From positions 27,544,906-27,608,905 of the forward strand of contig OX463818.1 of NCBI GenBank assembly GCA_949825045.1: a stretch of DNA of 64,000 nt. The letters are read 5' to 3'. The number at the start of each line of letters is the position of its first letter. Positions within the stretch are counted from its first letter, which is position 1. The translations under genes were made by a program, and so were the position numbers. This document shows, in pieces, positions 46,247 to 58,634 of this stretch. This DNA comes from Argyresthia goedartella. Its lineage: Eukaryota > Arthropoda > Insecta > Lepidoptera > Argyresthiidae. The notes beneath the pieces were generated by a model. It was not told where the DNA came from. It saw only the letters and a program-made list of their open reading frames with translations, and did no database searches.

Positions 46247-49200
46247 ATGCCTGCGCCCTGTGAGTCCTGCAAGGGTAAGTTTAATAATTTATATATAATT
46301 TAATTTATTGTTTTATTTTGTGTGGAAAGGTCAAGGTTGCGCTTTGATGAGCCTGATTTTCATGACACGTGTGTGTGCTGTGCTTGTGCAATTTAACTCA
46401 TATTTTTGATTGTTTATTGATTGTTATACTTCCGATGCACGAACTAAGGGCAAGTTAGGTAAGGTATCAAAATATATTCCCTTATCTTAATTATTGTATA
46501 GTTAAAATTGAGACCACAGATTTCACAACTTAAATTCCGAGTTGTCAGGTCGTCCTTCATAAGCACAACTAAACTAATTTAGGGTACCTACCTATTAGAT
46601 GTTTGCTTAAATAAAATTGATGACAAAAGCAAAAGCAAACCCCAAAACAAATAGGGTAAAAGTACCCCTTTGAGACTAGTTTACATAAATAACGAATTTT
46701 ACGTGAAAATTGTCCATGAACCTATTGTATTTTACGTAAAAAAGCTGTGCCCAATCTTCCGAAAATATCACCATTTACTTAACCGTTAACAGCCATTTTG
46801 TTTAGTTGTCGGCTATTAATGTACCGTTTGACGACCAATTAGTTTTGGAGAAGAAAATGAACATTTGGTGTGCCAAATGAGTTATAAGTAATAATTTGCT
46901 TTAATAAGCAACAAGGCTTTTTATATTCGAAAAAAATATGTATTTTTAAGTATAATAACAACAAGTAAAATTAAAACTTGATGATGGCCGTAAACCGGTA
47001 AAATTTATGCTAGTTGACGGCCCTGTCCAAATCTTTTGGTCAGAAATAGGTAACAATCAAATTAGTTTACGGTCAACCATTAATGCATTTTATTTAGGCT
47101 GCAACGTATATTAGCGTCTGTTATTGGTGGGCGTAATCTGTTATGAAATTTACAAATTTATTATTGTATTCTGCGAAATTGAAACTTATTATAAAACTGT
47201 CTGAAATAAAAGCCGATGACGAAAGATTTCATCTAAAACCGGATTGAGACCATGTGGCCGGAAACCAAATTTCGATGGGAAACGCGGACCTGTTTGCCGA
47301 CCAGACAAAATCTCGAAATTAAATATGGTTAATCGAATTTGGTAAGCAAATTCCTCAAAAATAAACAAATATTAACAAATACTTCAGATAGCATTAGTAT
47401 AAATTCAAGTAATTATGGAATAATCTCACCTTTGAGAAGTCTTCACCTTGTTATTTTTTTCGTAGTAAACTACCTCCCAACCAGTATATTTTTTGAGGCA
47501 TGTATTTAAACGCTAAACAAACAATCCCTGATTTTTTGTTCAAAATATCTCAAAACGGCAACAAAAATACTGAATGCACCTCAGAATTTCCCAACAAAAC
47601 AAAATAAATTTTGCAAACTGTTTAACTACTTAGGTGTAAAACAGTTATATTAAGTGATTTTATGATATCTGAATGTAAACCTAACAATTATTTTATTAAC
47701 TACAAAAACTTAGATCCAACTTTACTTGAACCAAGCACCTATTATTCTTTGGTGCCCATTAGTTTTAATTATAAAAACACCGTTTAATCAATCATTATTA
47801 TCAGATCAATTAATCAAAAAATCACCTAAATGCAAATAGAATAATGAACGAAAAAATCAGATTTTGAACATATTTTTTTGGTCGTATTTAATCGCATATA
47901 TAATATTGTCCTTTATGTTTGCACAGCAAAAATGTTCAACAAAAACTCTCATGTTTCTTTTGCTCTTACATGTTCAACCTAACACGAAGGATAAGGGGGG
48001 CTTCACTTCGCTCACCCCCTTTACCCTTTACTTAAGCTACCGCACCACATCATCCTGATATTTGCTGTGCAAATCAGTATATTTGATGTGGTGGTTTAAT
48101 ATTTCCTAATTAAATCTAATTAAAGCCTCAAACTTTTCATTGTATGATAAAGGCAGTCTTGCTTTAGCAGGGTGTCCGCGTTTTCGCTTTTTGATAATAG
48201 GGATGTTTTATATATATTGTTCATTAAAACAGATAAGAAAAATGTTGAGTGCGAGTTAGTATTTTAGTTTGACTAAGAATATTTTTGTATTGAAAATGGA
48301 ATTTGTGTTCGAATAGTGAGATATTTGTTCTGAACTGTATAAGAAAGATTAGCTTGTTTTGATAGGATTTATAATTTTGCTGGCGGTGCTTGTTTTGTTA
48401 GTCAAATGGTTTATTTGTACAGTAGTCAGTTTTCTGGTATACGGTAGGTTAATCAGTGAACATAATTTAATTTTAAGCTAGAGTTAAATATTCCCCATTT
48501 TCTAATGGCAACTGAGAAAATTCTGTGAATGACAGGTTCGAGGTTAGAAATGAAAGCAAAGACAAAGTGAACTTACTAAGCTATTTGTAGCGCGAACTAA
48601 AAAAAATGTTGGCTAATTTTTGAGGATAACACGTTCATTGGTCGTAAAAGAGTGCTGGTCGCGTAACCGGTGAGTTTACCCCCTATTGTGGGAAACCTAC
48701 GATCGATAAGTGAAACAATGCGACTAAATAAATACCTCAGTCTCCAGGACTCCCCATTTAAAATCTCCACAACAAGGGTTAGCCAGACCGACAGACTAGA
48801 ACGCAGCCTGGTCTAGCTAGTGCCAAGGGTTTACTACAACGTCTTATGCCGATTTAGTTCAAGAAGCTAAACTGATCCGCAAAATTTTAAAACAAGTCTT
48901 GGTTTTATTTAAACAAAGACCATTGGCTTATAGGAATGGAAATGGTTGCCATAATGATATTCCTGTTTTGAACCTAATCTGGATCGCTATAATTGCTGTG
49001 GTTACCCTCCCTGATCGTGAAATTGATCACTTCATGATGTGGCCTACCATGGTTAAATAAGAAGTCATTATCTATCAGGTTAGGTGAAAACTTACGGATA
49101 GTCTCCGTGTTAGTTCGATATGTGTAACACAATAACACTACGTAGTGCTGGTTTTATTTTTTTCGTTTATGTAGTTATGGAATACATCCATTTCATGAAA

Positions 49201-52155
49201 TGTTCAGCCTCACCATGAAGTGATCAGTTTTATGATCTGGCTTGGTACGAAAAATTGTACCAATAACTGCTGTATATTCGCCTCTAGTACAGGCTTCGCA
49301 AAGTTTTTTGTCTACGAGCGAGCTCTGGCCACTTCCTCGCATAGGGTTAGGTAAGGTGAGAGGGAGAGGTTACAACTCGCTCAGAGCCCAAGAAACTTGG
49401 AGCGAACTGTATCTCTCTTTGTGAAGGGGTCAACGATCCCAAAATCGTTACTTCAATCGTGGCAAAAACAATGTGGTTAGGAAATCCTATCTCACGACTC
49501 CGAGCTCTGTTCTGCTGTCTCACGAGTCTAAGGTACCTGAGTGGCGTGAGACAGTAGGTTGGTAATGTGGGTTGTTATATATATCGACGGAAAAGTTGCA
49601 GGTAAATGTGATACAAAAAGGGATGATCTACCCTGTCATACATAAAGGGCATTTTAGGGAACAAGACAGTCAATCCTGGTTAATTAGGAGATCGTTAACT
49701 TTAAGCAGTGACTGTGAATTCAAAAACTATGTCTCTATAATAGCCGAGTAAAATGTAGTCCATATAAAACGTGTTGGCAGGCAGTCGACAGCGCCTGCCG
49801 TCGACTGCTGCCGACAACCAAGCCGCCCGCCCGTGTGGCAGAGCTCTTACTGGTTTAGGCTGTGCGAATTGTCTATCAGTGATATATTGTTTGTTGGTCG
49901 ATAGGCAGCTGTGCGGGAGGCAAAGCCGCGTGCGGGGCTAACTGCACTTGCGGCCCAAGCTGCACATGCGGCGATGGCAAACCCTCAGGTGAATAGTCTC
50001 TTAAGGGTTGGCAGAGGCACAATTGTGCCCCCGGTTCGCCAGTATAATTCAATACCAGGGGTATTGAATTATACTGGCCGAATGGATTCAATCTTTAGAT
50101 AATAACTTCCCACTTGGTCGCTATTGAAGATCGGTAGCTGTCAACCCTTCTTCTGATAAAATGCGTGAAAACATGTACTATCCGCCAAAGTTAAATTGGC
50201 ACCTTGCTCTGATGACGTCAGAGGACATATGCTTATCAAACTTTAGCCGACTATCCAGCATAACGCCGAGATCACGGATTGATGCAATGCTATTTAATTT
50301 CTTATCCCCAATAGAGTACGCTTGATGATTGGTGATTTTATTACGCGTGAAGTGGACGCAATAGCATTTTTCTGCATTTAGTGACATACCATTATGGTCG
50401 CACCACTCACATAACTGTTTGCTGTCTTCCTGTAAGAGGCTGGAATCGTTTGGCGAAGCGATTGGTCTGTACAACTTTAGGCCATCGGCAAACAACTGGA
50501 ATTCTGAGTGCCCAATGCAGTCACCAATGTCGTTGACAAACACATTGAACAGTATTGGGCCAAGAAGAGAGCCCTGAGGTACACCTGATATCGCCTGAAA
50601 AGCATCGCTAGATTACCCACATATAGCCACTCTGCAGGTTCTGTCGTGGAGATAGGACTGCAGCCATTTGATAAAGCTTCCGCCGATGCCCAACATGGAC
50701 AGTTTTCCGATCAGTAGCCTGTGATTGACTCTGTCAGAAGCCTTACTAAAATCAGTGTAAATAACATCCGTGGGGATACGGTGATCCACTGACCGGCAAA
50801 TATTGGTCTGATTTGAAACCAAATTTGTAACTGTTAAGCGCGATGCTGTAAAGCCATGCTGGTTAGGTATAATGTATGGCTTCAAAAACCAGGTCATGTG
50901 AATACAAACAAGTTTCTCAAATCCCATTATGGCAAGGATAGAAATCGGCCGATAATGTTGTTAGTACCTACATATAATCATATGTGGCGTCACTAGCTTT
51001 TTTAAAGAAAACCTCTAAGAATCCCAAAACACGTTACCTTAAAATGTTTACTGCAATCTTAATACATAACAGATGATAACCCAAATTTAGGGAATCCAAT
51101 CGCACAATCCAATCCCGCAAATGAGGGATCCCGCACCTTTTTGCGGGATCCCAAATGAGGGATTACTCATGCGGGATCTCACTCATTTGCGGGACTGTTT
51201 TTTTTTTTGAGAAAATGAGCTCTAACGACATTCTTAATATTTAATTGACCCAGCAAGGCCGCATTTATTAAATAATTTAACAACTTTCCCTTCGAGCTCG
51301 GTAATTTTTCCACAGAATTTATGTGGAAAATATTTTAAGACATGAGTTTATGAAGGTGTTTGTACGTTTTAATTTCGAAGGTGATAAAACAAATCCATAA
51401 TTTTCTAATTAATAATTATAATAATAATAAATACGTCTCTTGTCTTTTCAAATACTTCTCTTCGTTTTTAGAGTCCCTTAACTGAAATAACTACATACTT
51501 TAAACATTGCACAAAAACATAAAATATAACATATAAAAACCGGTCAAGTGCGAGTCTAACTCGCGCACGAAGGGTTCCGTAGCACCGTACAATGTAAGGG
51601 ATGGTGCGGACTGTGGAGTGAATAGTTTGGATTTGACATAGCAAAATGTTGTTTACAAAGTTATTAGTACAGCTGCTTTCACACTTCATGTACGTAACCG
51701 AGTGCATTCATAAGTTCTTATGTGGTAATGAAAGAATTGTTTTATGGGAGCCCCCTTAAATACTTATTTTATTCTGTTCTTTAGTATTTTTTCTAATAGC
51801 AGCAACAGAAATACATCATCTGTGAAAATTGCATCTGTCTAACTATCACGGTTCATGAGATACAGCCTGGTGACAGACGGACGGACGGACGGACAGCGGA
51901 GGCTTAGTAATAGGGTCCCCTTTGGCACCCTTCGGGTACAGAACCCTAAGAACAAAAAATATTAAATATCAATCCGCGGGATTGACCACCTCAACCCCGC
52001 AGGCTTGCGGGATCGCGATTTTGATGCGGGATTGGATTCCCTAATCCCAATATACCGACGAGAGTATTTTGTACCAACTACGCCTCGTTGTATGTAACCC
52101 TAACTTTTTTTATTTTCCAGGGGATAAACCATGCTGTCAAGGAGGAAAGAAGTAG
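46247..52155 (+). CDS. Metallothionein MT-d (three exons)
   Basis: Coding exons are 46247-46274 (28 nt, then GTAAGT), 49905-49988 (84 nt, then GTGAAT) and 52121-52155 (35 nt, after TATTTTCCAG), joined in phase 1. The product has 48 residues and 11 cysteines. It starts MPAPCESCKGSCAGG, has CGANCTCGPSCTCGDGK, and ends DKPCCQGGKK before TAG. Exon 1 has exactly the length and start of MT-a and MT-c, but the gene lies on the opposite strand with 3.6- and 2.1-kb introns. At exon 2 the acceptor at 49904 is chosen over 49908 because only it keeps the cysteine frame. A metal-response-like site precedes it. Confidence 0.85.
50038..50078. repeat. Perfect 19-bp hairpin in MT-d intron 2
   Basis: GCCAGTATAATTCAATACC and its exact complement flank a 3-base loop. 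It lies 50 bases after exon 2. Confidence 0.9.
50160..50945 (-). pseudogene. CR1-like LINE reverse transcriptase relic in MT-d intron 2
   Basis: Minus-strand frames 50613-50927 and 50178-50543 give NQHGFTASRL, YTDFSKASDRVNHRLL, and then FQLFADGLKLY with LNAEKCYCVHFTRNK. The catalytic motif reads FADG instead of F/YADD. The motif between them (AIVYADD-upstream PQGS region) is broken by stops near 50560-50610. It is a dead copy. Confidence 0.8.
51087..52050. mobile_element. DNA element with GGGATTGGATTCCCTAA-type ends, carrying a nested repeat
   Basis: TTAGGGAATCCAATC near 51087 and GATTGGATTCCCTAA near 52030-52045 are inverted ends. Inside each lie several GCGGGATC words. A full 410-bp repeat (51536-51948) sits nested within. 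It occupies most of the end of MT-d intron 2, finishing about 75 bases before exon 3. Confidence 0.65.
51536..51948 (+). mobile_element. 410-bp dispersed repeat, full copy
   Basis: It starts AACCGGTCAAGTGCGAGTCT and ends TCGGGTACAGAACCCTAAG after (GGAC)n. It is collinear with 14241-14652. Confidence 0.8.
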
Positions 52156-53813
52156 AAAAGCAGCTATGACCTAGCGAAATATACTATACTACTTATTATT
52201 TTATTTATAAAATGCTTTCACATACAGCGAGTAAGTAGGCGTACGGTTTACTACGTATTAAACATGCGCGTATGCAATTTTTATGTATATCATCAGTAAT
52301 ATGATTAGATCAGAGATTATTTTAAGTACATACAATAATTATAAATTATTATCTTAGACGGTACATGATATTCTGATTTGTCACGTATTAGAAAGATTAG
52401 GTCATTAGAAAGTACATATTTTAATTGTTTGTAGTAGTGTATGTTTTATGGATTTATCAGGTAAAATGTAATGGAATAAGATCGTATGTAGGCATATTTC
52501 ATTTAGCTTATATAAATTTATCGCATTCAGTGTTGACAAATACTAAGTGATAGAAAGTACGCATAATACTCATTAGATATAATTATATATTACAGTGCAG
52601 AGTCGCACATTATTGTAAAGCTTTTGGGGGGTTAATGATTATATTTCAAAAGTATTAAATATTTTTATTTAATCAACTATGTTTTTTTCTTTCTCATAAT
52701 AGTTTAAGCTACCAAAGAAGACTGGACATGTTACGGTCACAGTGAATAATTGGCGATTATTCATGATCGCCAGTCAATACGAATAATGACCAAGGATTTG
52801 TGTCAATGTGAGAAATTTACCACTTTAACCGGTCATCATTTACAGTGTTTTTTGATGTGCACATATTAGACAAGGTTGAAGAGGACCACATTTCATTGAC
52901 AATATATATATGTTGCTAGCAATCATATAATGCAGGTATTATATACAAAACCTTGGCAATGTATATGTCGCAGTTCGTTGGTTTAATCAGACACAATCAC
53001 CCTAGATCGTTAATTAAAGAACGACGTTTAACCAATTCGCTAAAGTCCCGTCAGACAAGTGAGTGAACGAAACGTTTAACGAGTTGTCTAAACGTTCCTA
53101 GTACCACTTAACCGTCCAACGTCCCTTAACAGAAAGAATATTAATTTGGCAATTAATCAACGTTATCAAATTTTATTTTCGATCGTAAACAATAAAAAGG
53201 AGCGAAATTTTCATGCTAAGTATAAAGTCCTTGGCAACACTATTTAAAAATATGAATATCAAAGATAGTGTTTTGTTATTGTTAGATATTTTAAGCGAGT
53301 TTTCGCAAAAATAATTGTGTTTGAAGTGAGTTTTACTACCTAAGTCTAGGATAATTGCTTATAAAATATGTTTGTAATGATATTCCCTGCAAGATTTAAG
53401 TATAATTTTCTCAATTTTCAACAAATCGGAATCGCAATTATTTAATCCTTCTCGGCGCTTTGTTCATCAAACAGGTAATTAACTATTTATAATACTAGTT
53501 CTGTATTTCATCAGCTTTAACCATATATTTAATTTTATACTGGCATGAGTACTTGGCCAGCAATAAACTTTTATATCGAGTAGGCCGCCGCCAAACGCGT
53601 GCGAAATTTGCAACATTTTTGGGACGGCTGAGTGGCTAGGCAACAAGACATACAATATGAATACACTTAGGTAAGTATACATAAAAAATATTTTATGTGT
53701 ACTTAAGTTTATGTTATAAGTATTTTTTGTTGTTCTTACATGTTCAACCTAACACGGAGGACAAAGGTGACTTTGCTTCGCTCACCCCCTTAGTGTGTCC
53801 AAGGTATTATTAA

Positions 53814-53862
53814 ATATATATATATATATATATACACATATCTATATATATATATATATACC
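53814..53862. repeat. (TA)n microsatellite
   Basis: Two TATATA runs are separated by ACACATATC. From 52160 to 53730 I see nothing beyond AT-rich DNA that may include the MT-d 3' UTR. Confidence 0.9.
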
Positions 53863-53929
53863 TTAAAACGAAAGATACTTTATTAAATAAACACAAACTA
53901 TTATTATCTAGCCTAGCTAGGGATTTTTT

Positions 53930-55070
53930 TCTTAGGTCTTGCTTACCTGTAGCGTCGGAAAAGGATGCCCTCGGGCCAGTAATCTTTGGCCAGGAACATC
54001 GTCTGAAGGTCCGCCGAATTTTAAGTGACAGGACGTCCTTGGGTCTTTGTGACTCCTAAACCTCAATCTGTACATTCGACTCCTTGAGACCAGACGCCGG
54101 TTTTATCTTCAGCCTTTCCAGGATATGACGCTCAACGTCCTCGCAGGTCATTTTCACGTCGATCCTGGAAAGGTATACCTATCTGTGCAATGGGAGCGAC
54201 AGCTTTAAGGCTGCACTCACCAGCGGGGGCGGTGCCACGCTGATTGCGGCTGTGCCTGGAGCGTCGCTTCCTGTTTTGGACCACGATGAAGCCTTCCCCA
54301 TCGACGGTCGCGTTCGGCGGGCCACGGGTGGACCTGCAGCTTCTGTTGTTTGGTGGCGGGTGGTTCACGGCGCGGGCGGCGGCGGCGGCGGGCACGGCGG
54401 GTCACAGCAGCATATGTGTCCTTCTGGGGTTCCAGTATTTTGGATGTACCACAAGAAACCGAATCGGGTGCTGGTTGACTCGGCTTCGTGATGTGAAGAG
54501 GCGGTGCGATATTTGTCAACGCAGGTTCAGCAACTCGCGTTCTAGGTCAAGTTTGCTGATTGGCGTGTTGTCGTCGCACACGTCGGCGAATCGCTGCGTC
54601 GGCAGCGGGCTACCAGGCTGACACAATACTGACAACTCACGTTTCAGGTCAGCACAGATGCTTTCCGAAACCTCCAACTTGCTTCGGATTTCGGTGACGT
54701 CAGCCTGCAGCCACACGATGTCCTTCAGCAGCCGAGTGATGTCGACGTGGACGAATGTTACCGGCGGCAGCTTGTTGAGGTCGCGGGCCACGTAGGTCGG
54801 GACGTCATCGGGTTCGGTCTCCTTGAATACCCGGAATATGTCCTGGAGATCCATCTTCCTGCTCGCGTTCCTGCGTGCCACGAGGCGGCACGATGGTGAC
54901 GACGATCTCATGCAGCACTTTCTTGGCGGCGGCGATCTCAGCCTCCTTGCAGCTGGTCGAGCAGATCTGCTCCAGGGAGAGCTCGTTCATCACGTCCAGC
55001 TTCTGTTGTACGAAGGCGAGCAGCTCGTTCACCAAAATGGTTTCGGCGCGTTTGACGGGTACAGCCATGG
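53930..55070 (-). pseudogene. Frameshifted transposon-encoded protein
   Basis: On the minus strand one protein is spread over three frames. It begins MAVPVKRAETILVNELLAF near 55068, passes through LEQICSTSC and KKVLHEIV, shifts near 54880 to DLQDIFRVFKETEPDDVPTY and ARDLNKLPPVTF, shifts again to KDTYAAVTRRARRRRR and VDGEGFIVVQNRKRRSR, and ends near 54070 with RIDVKMTCEDVERHILERL. This layout resembles an ORF1-type protein of multicopy insect elements. The exact family is not recognised. The frameshifts show decay. Confidence 0.55.
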
Positions 55071-55780
55071 TGGTATCGATATTGCGAAAACTAGCTCGTC
55101 TACGTAAACTGAATTACGGGGCATTATCGCAGACGCTGCTAGAAGCGTGTACGTGCTGGTGTCACATTTGCAACAGTGATTATTGTGTAAATTTCGGATG
55201 TTGACGGGCTTACGATTAAGATACTTATTCTCTGTGGGCTCGTTGGGGATAAGGTCATTATTCGGCCCTTCTGACTTTTTTAGTTGTTTATGTGGGGATC
55301 TGTTGGTCGGCGTATTTTGGCGAATTTTGCCTTTGTATATTGATTGCTTAACCTCTTGAATACCACCGGCGTTAGAAAAGCCACTTTTCCGTGGATAGTG
55401 GATCACTTTAAAGCTTTAAAATTTTATTACTATGGCATAAGGTTCAAAATCGCGACCCATCCAGACTACCCTCGGCCTCGGTTCGTGAGAGGTTAAGGCG
55501 ATGCGGTGTTCTCTCGATCTGCATGGCAGGTGTTGTGATAAGTATTTTTTGGGGTCGCTATTTTCATAGCTCCTGTAATGGATTCCCACGTTAAACATTA
55601 TTATAGCTAAATATACTTATATTGCTTTGCCTGAAAATAAATTCGAGAGAATTCTCCTCGGTATCTATTTTATCTTCCGTATGGGAAAAGGCATGACGTT
55701 TATGTTAAGTAAGAACATTAATCAAAACTTACTGGAGATTTTACATAATAATAATAATAATACCCTGGACACTATTTACA

Positions 55781-55975
55781 CACATTGATCTAGCCCCAAA
55801 CTAGGATTCCCTGTATCTTGGGTACTAGACAACTATACTCATACTTATATAGATAAATACTATACTTAGATAGATAAACAACCATGACTAGGATTCAAAC
55901 ATCCGTTCTCATCAAACAAATATTTGCTCCCACCGGGACTCGAACCCGGGACCCTTGGCTTCGAAGGCAGGGTTC
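55781..55975 (-). mobile_element. tRNA-derived SINE (family B)
   Basis: It has the CCCACCGGGACTCGAACCCG B-box complement and the CCCCAAACTAGGATTCCCTG body, as at 2815-3035. Confidence 0.8.
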
Positions 55976-56099
55976 ATGTAAGAAATTCTGCCTTATTTCT
56001 CACTTTGAGCAAGTTGGTGGTCATTATTTAAAATAACCGGTCAATATCTATAACACTTTGACCGTAACAGACACATCTTACGATAACAATAAAACAGCT

Positions 56100-58634
56100 G
56101 CATTTGAGAGTAAACCATCTTTATTAAGACAAAAATATTTATATCGAAATATGAATATGATATTATTGGAAGCAATGAGACTTGTGTTTCATAAAATATT
56201 ATTAGCAAAGTAATTAATTCCGTACCCTAAATAAGAATTCCATCTAGTAGGAAGGTAGGAATTCCAATAGTTTGTATATTGGCGATAGTATATTTTTAAA
56301 ATCAAAAGAAAACAAAGCGGCAAATTAAAGTAAAAATGTTTATTGACACGAAAGAAAAAATACGAATAAAAAAAAATCTAGTCGAATAAAAATTTAAGCC
56401 TAATTCAATATCAAATCAGTCTGACACCAACATCCACATGTAGTTTTTATAACGGATTAAAGCATCCACAATAATGTGAGTGTTGGTGTTGCCACGTTAT
56501 ATCAATAATTTACTTTTAATTTCCAAACATTCGATTGAATGCTGTATATTCAAATAGCAAGTTTTTATAATAATAAAATATCTAAAGGAAAACAGTTACA
56601 AACGAAAGATAAAATGTTGTTTCACTACGAGAGAACGTTACACGTAAGTTATTTAATAATCACTTTATATTGTCGTAAGAAAAACAATACATAGCAATAG
56701 AGCATGGAATTATAACACTTAATCAATATCAAAACATATTTGCAAAACTGCAAACTAGAAAAAAATAGCGTAACGTTTCACGTTAGACCAAGACTTACAT
56801 CGCGCAACTAGTACCCAAAAAGGTACCACACACACACACACACACAAATATACGTTCAGACCTCCTATACTAAGAGATATATCAAAATTCCATTCAGGAT
56901 TACAAAAGGGGGCCTACTTTTATAGGATACCAAGCAACGTATATGGTAGCGCGTTCAAATTTTTAAGAATAACTTTTAATTAAAACGGTTTAAGCACAAA
57001 TTGCACATTGCACTACATTTTAATTTTTAACATCTATATTTTAATTGAGTTTCACAAATACCACAATAAATAGCTCAGCGCAATCAATTCCATCCCTCGA
57101 TATTTATAATACAATGATTTCGGAGGTACAATGACTGCACCTCCCAAATACAGTTAAAAAATTATTAATTAGCATTTCAGCTCCTTTCGCTCTTTTAAAT
57201 CGCTCCACACTAAGTTCATTTTAACATCGATTAAATCTCAACATGTTTATTACAGCCGTTATGTTACAATAACTCGCCTTGATATACAGGGTGTAATAGA
57301 AAGACAGCAGACAAAATTACCGGGATTTTTAGACACATTAATCTATGAAACAAATCTAATTGGATCAGAGCAACTTTGTCTATCCACTGTTTGACTACAG
57401 CATTATGTTACAATACTGTGCGTATTGAATAAAATCAAATTTCCAAAAGGAATCTTAATATTAACGCGACGAGAAAAAAGTTTTTCGGACTTTTTTTTTA
57501 TTTGAATTGAAAATAGTATCTTCCAAAACATAAATCATCAATATGGCCGCGATACACTTTTAATCCATAACAACATAGCAAACATATCTATGTAGTAGAC
57601 GTAGTCCCATATGCATGCACTTACAAAAATATGGATATTATCGAATAATCGTTTAAATAGCATCTGTTTTTAAATATAACATCTTGATCACAAACAATCA
57701 CTGAACGATCACAATATGACAAAATAAATAATTCCATTTGTTTGCATCCTGTTTACACAGCTGCTATGAACAATCCACAGTGGACAGATGTCTTCATGTC
57801 CCGTCAAGTAAAAAGAACGCTGTCTTCAATACATTTTATATGGAATCCAGCGTTATTTGTACGTGATTGGAACTGTATGTCCCTGTAAGGTATTTGTACA
57901 TATATTTAGAGTCCTTACGAGTATCTACGTAGACCCGTGTCTAAGTAATACAATACACTCGACCACAAAATTGCAGAATACGCTTGTCCAGCAGTATAAG
58001 CAACTCCGATTTTCAAATAATCTACTATCGCTTCTTGGTAGAGTAGTAGTGGTAAAACGCCTCCATCAAACGGTAATGAGGCTCAATCTTACTCTTATCC
58101 GGGTAAAGACCCGTGCCCCTCGGCGGGGACATTTCTTTGATGCCGTGGATTTTCAATCCTACTTTTATCCTTTCGGGGGCTACATTAATGTTGTCTCCAC
58201 TCCATGTTCTTGTCCCAGTCTTCCAGAGTCTTGACGATGCAAGGCACATCGTCTCTATAACATTATTTTAGGTTCGTCTCCGTCTAGGCACAATGTGCGA
58301 GGATCTTCTCAAAGAAGATTGACCACATAAGCCACATGCGAGCTGATGAGCGACAAGTACAAAGTATTTGAAGCAATCGCCGTGGCGCAAATCGGTCGGA
58401 CATCATCATCATCATTATGTACCTAGGTATGTATGTGTAAGTAGGTATATAATACACCATACGACCGTATGCTCGCGATCTCCTCCAGAACTTAACATCA
58501 CATTGTACGTCGGACATGTTATGTAAATGTTTATGTACCCCATAATATCCCCTCCAAAGGGCAAGCCAAGTTTTATATTAGCAAAAATTTTGCAAAATTA
58601 GATACACTGTCAGAAATTATTGCTTGAGATTTGT
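56100..58634 (-). other. Probable 3' UTR and downstream DNA of the TtcA-like gene
   Basis: This is AT-rich sequence after the stop at 58635. Several AATAAA signals occur on the minus strand (for example near 56115 and 56338). A LINE/SINE 3' tail fragment (GAGGCTCAATCTTACTC, GGGTAAAGACCCGTGCCCCT) lies at 58065-58135. I see no independent gene. The true transcript end cannot be placed from sequence alone. Confidence 0.35.

Noticed and set aside
49905..49988. Alternative acceptor at 49908 for MT-d exon 2
   Set aside because: It would shift the frame and destroy the cysteine pattern and the match to exon 3. The upstream AG at 49903-49904 keeps both.
58025..58517. Minus-strand frames with a coding-like stretch (TLEDWDKNMEW)
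   Set aside because: Too short, without clear splice borders, and overlapping a LINE tail fragment. It cannot be assigned to a gene.
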